Source of the DNA: Epichloe hybrida
Taxonomy: Eukaryota; Ascomycota; Sordariomycetes; Hypocreales; Clavicipitaceae
NCBI GenBank assembly: GCA_019022495.1
Contig: JAFEKR010000002.1
Coordinates: 558,001-622,000 of the forward strand
Length of the DNA stretch: 64,000 nt
Direction: 5' to 3'
In this document: one piece after another, positions 57,618 through 64,000 of the stretch
How positions within the stretch are numbered: position 1 is the first letter of the stretch
How the letters are laid out: every line of letters begins with the position of its first letter
Program-made: the position numbers and the translations under genes
Notes under the pieces: model-generated
Seen by the model: only the letters and a program-made list of their open reading frames with translations
Database searches by the model: none
What the model was told of the DNA's origin: nothing

Positions 57618-57742
57618 ACCACTACCACTGTACCACTACCACTGTACCACTACCACTGTACCACTACCACGACCACTACCACGACCACTACCACCACCAG
57701 TGCCAGTGCCAGTGCCAGTGCCAGTGCCCCAGTGCCAGCACC
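57618..57742. repeat. Compound minisatellite (ACCACT/GTACC, then CCAGTG)
   Basis: Starts as a 14-bp unit made of ACCACTACCACTGT (three copies), changes to CCACGA/CCACTA units, and ends as five to six CCAGTG hexamers. Confidence 0.9.
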
Positions 57743-59007
57743 ACTGTCGTCTGGGGTTCAGCACCGGCCTCAGACGCTGTCAGACGCTGATGGAAGGTGT
57801 GATCGAGCGGTCTGGTACAGTGACAGTGTATATGTACATATGATTCTTGCCAAGCAAGAATCCGCCGCAGTGGATCAAAGCGTAGGGACCATACGGATTA
57901 GACCATCCATCTGCAACAAAGGTTTGAGAAGGCAATAGTTGCGAACAGGGGGACGCGCGCCGGGAACTACGCGGCCTTAACCAGTACTAAATAATCAATG
58001 GATTGCCGCTTGATAGTAACAAAACAGTGGATGATATATACGTGCATCCTCCGTACAAGTCGACACTGCACGAGCGGGCATACGAACGACTGCAGCTTGC
58101 ACACCGCATCAATCGGAAGCCACGGGTTACAGGAGAAGTCCTGTTGTCATGTTTGCCAACCCGTTGCAAGTTGCAACAAGATAGACCCGATTCCATAGCC
58201 AGGAATGATCATGCATGTCTTATGTAATGTATGTAAGTGAAGTGTGTGCGTCGCTGCGGGCGCATGAACGTGGGGCGGGGGTTTCAGCAGGTCGGATTTG
58301 GGGGCAAGGAGGGTCTCGTGTGATTAGGACAAGGAAGGAAGGGAGGGGGGAGATCAAAGCTCGGTGAATAAACGCGGGATTGTTTTTGGTTCATGATGGC
58401 GGACGATGATGGGAAACCACCACGATTTCAGATACTGTACATGTTGCTGGTCCTTTGTCCATTGCTTCACGCCAACCGCCCTTTGGCCCGCATGCCCTGG
58501 GCTGGGCTAAGCCGGGCTGGGCTGGGCCGAGTGACGTTGTTTGGAACAGGGGGCAAAGTTGGCCAAGGCACGACCACACATGTTTGGACTTCGGGATGAG
58601 ACGTTGGGAGTCATGATGATCATCAACGTTAAGGGGTTCTACATAGTTTCCATCGCTCGGGACGAGGCTAGCGTTGGTGCTGCCCGGCGCCGTTTTTTGA
58701 TCTTGTTGATCTACGCATGGACTTGGCAAGGATCCTGTACGCAAGACAAGGCGAGGCAAGGCAAGGCCTGCCTGCGCAGCTTTGCCTGCATGGGAGGGTG
58801 ATGAGTTGTTGGGCCTGGTGGTTGTGGTTCTAGTTTGGTCCGAACCCGAGCCGGTGCGTGTCAGTTGCAAACTGCTCGGGTGCAACTGCTCGGGTGCGTT
58901 CGTCAACAATGATCGCTCGCTCTGGCGGCGCGGCCAGCTGGTTCCTGTCCTTGGCAAATGCCCGAGTGTTCATCACGTTTGTTGGGGGTGGCACGGGCAG
59001 GTGGCAT

Positions 59008-59055
59008 TAGGTGGCAGATGGCAGCAGATGGCAGGTGGCAGGTGGCAGGTGGCAG
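59008..59055. repeat. GGTGGCA/GGTGGCAG tandem repeat
   Basis: Irregular 7-bp units (GGCAGGT) repeated about six times. Confidence 0.8.
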
Positions 59056-60540
59056 CTCTCGACCCATCATCGCCCCCATCGTCGCCCCCTGTCCGGGGAT
59101 CGACCACAAACCAAACGTGCAAACGTTGAATGTTGGATGAACAACAACGACAACAACAACACTTATTACTTGTACATACGGAGTAGTCGACTAGAAATTT
59201 ATGGATCAATGGAGCGCCGCCACCACTGCCGGCGCTTGGGGCCCGAATTTGTGCGCTCGCTCACGCCGCGCATCCACCAACGTCCCCGTCTCCCCGTCTG
59301 GTCGCCGTGTGTGCGTGCACAGACGCGGCGCGCGCATGCACAAAGCAGAAGAAGTCCTTTCACACCGACTCAGGGGCTCATGCTCACGCGCATGCTGACG
59401 TTCATGCTATAATGTTCATACTCATGCTCATGCTATTATGCCCACACAAAGACAGTATGGTGCGTACAAGCTAATATTCAATTCACCCAAGTGCACTTGG
59501 CGCTGGCACTGGGTCTAATGATTAATCTGGAGGTCAATATCGAGGCCCGTTATAAACAAGGACGGCGATTGCAAGAGAATTAAATACCACCGGGCTGCAT
59601 CTTCCGCATTCCGTAATTCATCAAATGCATGCGAATCCACACCGCTCCACAGCCAAATAGTCATTCTCGGGGTTTGCGTTGCGAGAGCCGGTACTATTAT
59701 ACATGTACATACGGGGTAAAACTATTAACGTGATGCTTAATCATCGTAGATGACAATTTCGACCCCCCCCATCTGTAGTATACATATGCATTGCATTACG
59801 TGCATGCGTGCGTGCCCGGGCGTTGCGCACCCCGTACATGACAGAGAAGCAAAAGGCAAGGTAATACATATTCTTACAACAGGCAATGAAAACTCGCACA
59901 GCGCATGTCGTCCGTCGTCAATAAGTCTGAGAGAGATTGTCTATGTACGGAGTAGTAGTTTGTAATCCGTATGCACGCTGAAATTATGCAATTCAATCGC
60001 CGTGCGCCCACACCACCCCCTTCCTTGATCCTCCCTTCTCTTCTCCCCCCGGGGGGTGTCTGGTGTAGAAGCCAGCCAATGTAAGGCTCACACCCCCGAC
60101 CTATCCCATCAGTCTCTTGCCCAAACTTGCCAGACAACTCCTCCTCCCCCCTCCTTCTTCTCCAGCACATCCCCCATCTCCATCCATCCCTATCGCGACA
60201 CCCCCTCCCCCTGGCTGCTTCTTGAAAGGACGCCAGACTTTTCTTTGGCTGATTTTGCTGATGCATAATAGTGAAGCTGGGTAGCCCTATATGTCGCTCA
60301 TTCGGGTGTCAGCTACGGCGGCCACGACGTCGGAACCAACGAGATGCCCGGGTTGCCAGGGTTGTCGGAATCCGGGATCTGAAAAATCTGGCTCAGAGCT
60401 CTCAGAGCTTGCTTGCTGCTCTGCTTTGCTCTGCTCTGCTCCGCCCTTTCGTCCTTGTTCGGCTTTGCGTGCTTGCTGCAGAGAAGGGAGGCAGGCAAAG
60501 GAGGGAAGGTCCCCTCGTGCTCTTTCCTGCCTGCTCTTTC

Positions 60541-60543
60541 CTG

Positions 60544-60579
<36 letters not shown>

Positions 60580-60580
60580 G
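60541..60580. repeat. CTCCTG hexamer repeat
   Basis: Five to six TGCTCC units following two TCCTGCCTGCTCTT-like longer units. Confidence 0.85.
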
Positions 60581-60820
60581 CTTTGCCGGCATCAAAACAA
60601 CAATAATCTGTTGGTGAAGCCGTGAAAGCTGGGGTTAGCGTTGGTAGGTTCGCTTGTCAGGTACTCCGTAGTCTGCACCGCAAATGATTTGGTAAAAGAG
60701 CATTCGTCAATGCCTTCGTTATTGCAATATGCATCTTTGGTTGGCAACTCGAAACCTGGTCGATGCCTATACCTGCCTGCTGGCCATCCACGGCAAGAGG
60801 AACATTCTCACTCACACTCG

Positions 60821-60821
<1 letters not shown>

Positions 60822-60855
<34 letters not shown>
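60822..60855. repeat. (AC)n dinucleotide microsatellite
   Basis: About 17 uninterrupted CA units. Confidence 0.95.
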
Positions 60856-60861
<6 letters not shown>

Positions 60862-61283
60862 ATACGGACGTACACATAACACAGATATATGATACTAGTA
60901 GAGACAGCTAATAATCCACAACACGCACGCACAAACGCGCAAACGCACGCACATGCCACCGCACCCGGACACAACACGCACTCTCACTCGAAAAGCAAAG
61001 ACGTCAGTCCTTCTTCCATGATCAAATCAACCACACCAGTGACCACACACGCCCAGTCTGCCAGTGCCGGTCATCAGTCAGTCATCAGAGTCCACTTCGT
61101 CAATCTTCTTTGCTTTTCCCCATTGCTTTCCTTGACCCCTGTTCCCGACCCTCTTTTGGGACCTACCTAGTCAATCTTTCATCTACAAACTAAAACTGAA
61201 CCAGCAAGCTCCCGGCCGCAAGCCCGCCTCGCCTCGTCTTTGCACGCCCCCCTGTCTTGCCTTGCTTGATGCCTCATCCGACC

Positions 61284-61311
61284 GTGACTGACTGACTGAC
61301 TGACTGACTGA
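61284..61311. repeat. (GACT)n tetranucleotide microsatellite
   Basis: Seven tandem GACT units upstream of the Myb gene. Confidence 0.95.
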
Positions 61312-61571
61312 CGTCTTTGCTCTGTCTGGTCGTTTCCACTTCTGGGCGGCGGCCTAGCCTAAAACTCAGAGAACCTGGGACGTCAGACATCAAAGCTAAT
61401 AACTGACCTCGCCTTACCTGACTTGCTTGACTTGGACTTGCCCAAACTGACGGCTGCTGTTCTTTGTTCCATCTACTAGGCGCCTATTATTGTGGAATCC
61501 CGGCCTGCCTTCCTGCCTCTACTAGGCTTCATCACTTACTCGACGTCGTGCCTCGCTAACCGGCGTCTCCT

Positions 61572-61745
61572 TTGCATCATCTACGCTCATCTCCGCCCCA
61601 TTGGTGGATGTCCGACCCCGGCAGAACCAATCACAACCATAAATGCTATTTTGTAAACACGATTCACGGGAGTCGTTGTATGCTTGAGCATTCCGAGACA
61701 TCTAGCCTACTTTACCTCTCCTGGCCTGCTTCTTTTCTTCTCTTG

Positions 61746-61781
<36 letters not shown>

Positions 61782-63788
61782 TCTTTTTCATATCCACCTT
61801 CCTTCCCGCGTTCTGCCAATCTTGGACCAGTTGGACCAGTTTTGCGCAGTGAATCTCCTGCTGCCCAACTTCACACCAAGAGTAACTTGGCTCCGCCGTC
61901 ACCTATACGCCACGATCTCGCGGGACACAACGGCACATTTGATGATAGCAACAACTCGCTCTCCCATAAGCACAGACGAAGTCACCTAGCTCCATTTTTT
62001 TCGTTGGACCAACTCTGCATCTACAACCTGGATGTTTGTTTTCATCCTTTCACGGCTGCACGCAAAGAGGCAACTCGCCTTCTCCTCTGTGTCTTGGTAC
62101 ACTCACTGCATTGTTTGAGTGACTCGATTCCCCCCCTCCCAAAAAAAAAAAAAAAAAGGCCAAGGGCTTTTTCTTGTTTGCACAATTTTCTGCTGCTTTT
62201 TCGAATCAAGCCAAACAAGAAACCATCCCAGCCCAACGGGCCACGCCGTTTAGGCTGTCAACTAGAAAAGCTGGCCCAACTCAAGAGCCAGCCGTTGCTC
62301 TGCCTTCCGCGGGAGGCAGAGCCACCGTTTGGCGTCAACTATAGCGGCGACATCGGTTACATACGCGGATCTCACGCCTCTGCAAACGGACACTGTGCCG
62401 GTACGAGAGGCAAAAGGGCCATCAACGTGGACATCACTTCTTTCTTAAAGTCTGCCGACTCAAATGAGTCCCAGGGCTATCCTCCGCGGCACCCACGCGA
62501 ACTATTGCTGCCACACTCGACTCCGGTGATAGCTGCGTATGGGCGGCAATTGCCCCTCTCGACATCATCAGCACCACCAACGGGACAGCCAACGGCACCT
62601 CCGCCTCGGTCTGTAGCCTCTGCACCTGGCACCGGTCTCCGCCGTAGTATGCCACCCCAAGGGACAGATCAACCAGTCAAGAAACAGAGCAAATGGTCGC
62701 CAGAGGAGGATGCATTAATCATTGAGCTCAGAGGGAGCGGAATGAAATGGGAGGATGTCTCGAAGCGTTTACCTGGAAGGAGTGCTATCAGTTGTCGGCT
62801 TCATTATCAAAACTACCTAGAGCGACGAAGCGAATGGGACGAGGAACGCAAGAATAAGCTGGCTAGACTTTATGAGAGGTGAGTTACGTTGGCCCAAAGC
62901 GAAAGATTTGGTGACTAGGCGTGTCGGTTTCATGTCTTGGCAATATGCCGTTGTCGGTCGTCTTGTCCTTGTCTGACGGTGGTTGCATACAAATGAACGC
63001 CCCGGGGGTGGGGGGGGGGGGGGCTTGGATGAGCAGGAGTTCCAGACAAATTTGTCTTGACAGACACATGCTAACATGTTTTCTTCCTGCAAAGATTCAA
63101 ATCGGAAATGTGGGCCAAGGTTGCAGAAGAGCTGGCCGTGCCTTGGAGAGCAGCAGAGGCGATGCACTGGCAACTTGGAGAGGCCGATATGGCGAGAAGA
63201 GCTGGAGTAGTACCGTTCTCCCTTGCCGCCGTCAATCTCGAGAGCGGCCACCGAGCAGGACCGCCGCCTCGAACCAATGTACACTTCCAACCGCAAGAAA
63301 CGATGACCCGACATATCACGCCGCCATCTCCGCGAACGATGTATTCGTCTCGGAATCAATCTGGCTCCTCGATGGCTGGCCAATTGCCGCCGCGAGTCGA
63401 AAACGTCGGGGCGCCGCCGCCGCCGCCGCCGCCGCCTCTGCAAGCTGGAACTGGGCCAATGGTACACGGATCCATGCCGCAGGAACATGGAGGAGAATTC
63501 TACTACAGCGCCGGGCCTGGTCTTGCCCCGATACAGCATCAAGGACAGCCACGGAACCCAGGACCATTACCAAGTCTTGCGGAACTCACAACGGGTGTTA
63601 GCCCATACCCGGGCCAAATTGATCGACCACATTCAGGACACGCAAGTAACAATACGGCAGTCAAACATGCGATGCCAATGCCAGCCTCTCAGGGCTACCA
63701 GCAGCATATCGATCAGACTAGAGTGAAGCGACGCGCTAGTCCGGAAATGATGCAGCGAGAGGGAAGCCAACGACGTCGTCTGGGCTAA
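61572..63788 (+). CDS. SANT/Myb-domain transcription factor
   Basis: Exon 1 ends at 62878 and exon 2 is 63095-63788, joined LARLYER|FKSEMWAK in frame. The conserved part begins around 62420 (KRAINVDITSFLK). It continues with VIAAYGRQLPLST and APGTGLRRSMPP, then the Myb/SANT helix pair KWSPEEDALIIELRGSGMKW and SKRLPGRSAISCRLHYQNYL. A second SANT-like unit spans the intron (FKSEMWAKVAEELAVPWRAA, EAMHWQLGEADMARRAGV). The C-terminal half is Pro/Gln-rich with a poly-Pro run and a basic tail (VKRRASPEMM...QRRRLG). The open frame extends back to 61572, but its early part includes a (CT)n tract, encoding Ser-Leu repeats, and an A15 tract and is probably leader or intron, so the true start is unknown. 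Target genes unknown. Confidence 0.8.
61741..61786. repeat. (CT)n microsatellite upstream of the conserved Myb coding part
   Basis: About 20 CT units with one GT interruption. It keeps one frame open and so makes a misleading Ser-Leu repeat. Confidence 0.9.
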
Positions 63789-64000
63789 GTTTGGATGAGA
63801 ATGTCATGCTCTCTCGACTGACTTTGTCATGGTTGTCAAAGACACATTCCACGCCATGATTTCTGCCAAGATATTACGGAGGTCTCGAATACGAACCAAA
63901 ACCCCGCAAAAAAAAAAAAAGGAAGAAGTAACATCATAGACTAAACAAGGGTTAACGGGCAAAGGAGCAAAGTAGAACGGAGCGAAGGTGATTTTATGGG
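63789..64000. other. 3' flank of the Myb gene
   Basis: A-rich run at 63908-63920; no further gene begins before the window ends. Confidence 0.6.

Larger units (their letters stand above)
52559..61571. other. 9-kb region without a supportable gene
   Basis: Short frames occur on both strands but none shows a family motif, sensible splice signals or sustained codon preference. The region is rich in simple repeats, and TACGGAGTA copies lie near 52866, 53551, 54313, 54366, 54601, 55648, 59181, 59945 and 60661. The right-hand 1 kb before the Myb gene is CT-rich, and a long leader or an upstream exon of that gene is possible. Non-coding transcripts cannot be judged from sequence alone. Confidence 0.5.

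Noticed and set aside
54408..60266. Many 60-190 codon frames on both strands
   Set aside because: None shows a domain, a signal or a consistent splice model; several cross satellites.
61684..61902. Ser-Leu or Glu-Arg repeat proteins
   Set aside because: Produced by the (CT)n microsatellite in either strand; no conserved context.

Overview
The window is nuclear DNA from a filamentous ascomycete, most likely a Sordariomycete of the Hypocreales type. Genes are dense and mostly interrupted by short GT-AG introns of about 50-100 nt with CTAAC/CTGAC-like branch sites. Several protein families are fungal (DASH subunit Dad1, Rho4, an Asl1-type GH128 glucanase, Zn2Cys6 regulators). There is no bacterial, plastid or mitochondrial sequence, and I see no tRNA, rRNA, CRISPR array or intact transposon. 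The exon maps were built by hand from splice signals, reading frame and recognised family motifs; they are models, not transcript data.

Layout. 0-4.8 kb: last exon of a PHD-finger protein, a cis-prenyltransferase (dolichol pathway), and a decayed Zn2Cys6 transcription factor. 4.8-16.5 kb: a GH63-family glucosidase-like gene with a probable 3-nt microexon, ATP synthase OSCP (ATP5), MOB1, lariat debranching enzyme DBR1, an atypical SDR protein, and a decayed LaeA-like methyltransferase. 16.5-25.6 kb: an AT-rich tract, elongin C, RHO4, DAD1, mitochondrial GrpE (MGE1) and proteasome lid subunit RPN6. 25.9-38.6 kb: a 1,663-codon acidic AT-hook-like nuclear protein, peroxisomal carrier PMP47, NatC subunit NAA35/MAK10 with a striking 3' duplication, ATP synthase epsilon (ATP15), and a zinc-cluster relic. 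38.6-42.1 kb: intergenic, rich in the short motif TACGGAGTA. 42.1-52.6 kb: secreted GH128 glucanase, a fungal multi-pass membrane protein, a PA-TM-RING ubiquitin ligase, and tubulin cofactor B (ALF1). 52.6-61.5 kb: about 9 kb without a supportable gene, full of micro- and minisatellites. 61.6-63.8 kb: a SANT/Myb transcription factor.

Most intact genes are core housekeeping functions: energy (ATP5, ATP15), mitochondrial import and folding (MGE1), protein turnover (RPN6, elongin C, RING ligase), chromosome segregation and polarity (DAD1, MOB1, RHO4, ALF1), RNA processing (DBR1), glycosylation (cis-prenyltransferase) and N-terminal acetylation (NAA35). MGE1 and RPN6 are divergent and share one ~590 bp promoter region. 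No secondary-metabolite cluster or defence system is evident. The most unusual signals are gene-structure ones: the one-codon exon in the GH63 gene; an 89-bp exact duplication in NAA35, one copy of which can act half as exon and half as intron; a 40-bp repeat shared by an elongin C intron and its downstream flank; and the dispersed TACGGAGTA motif.
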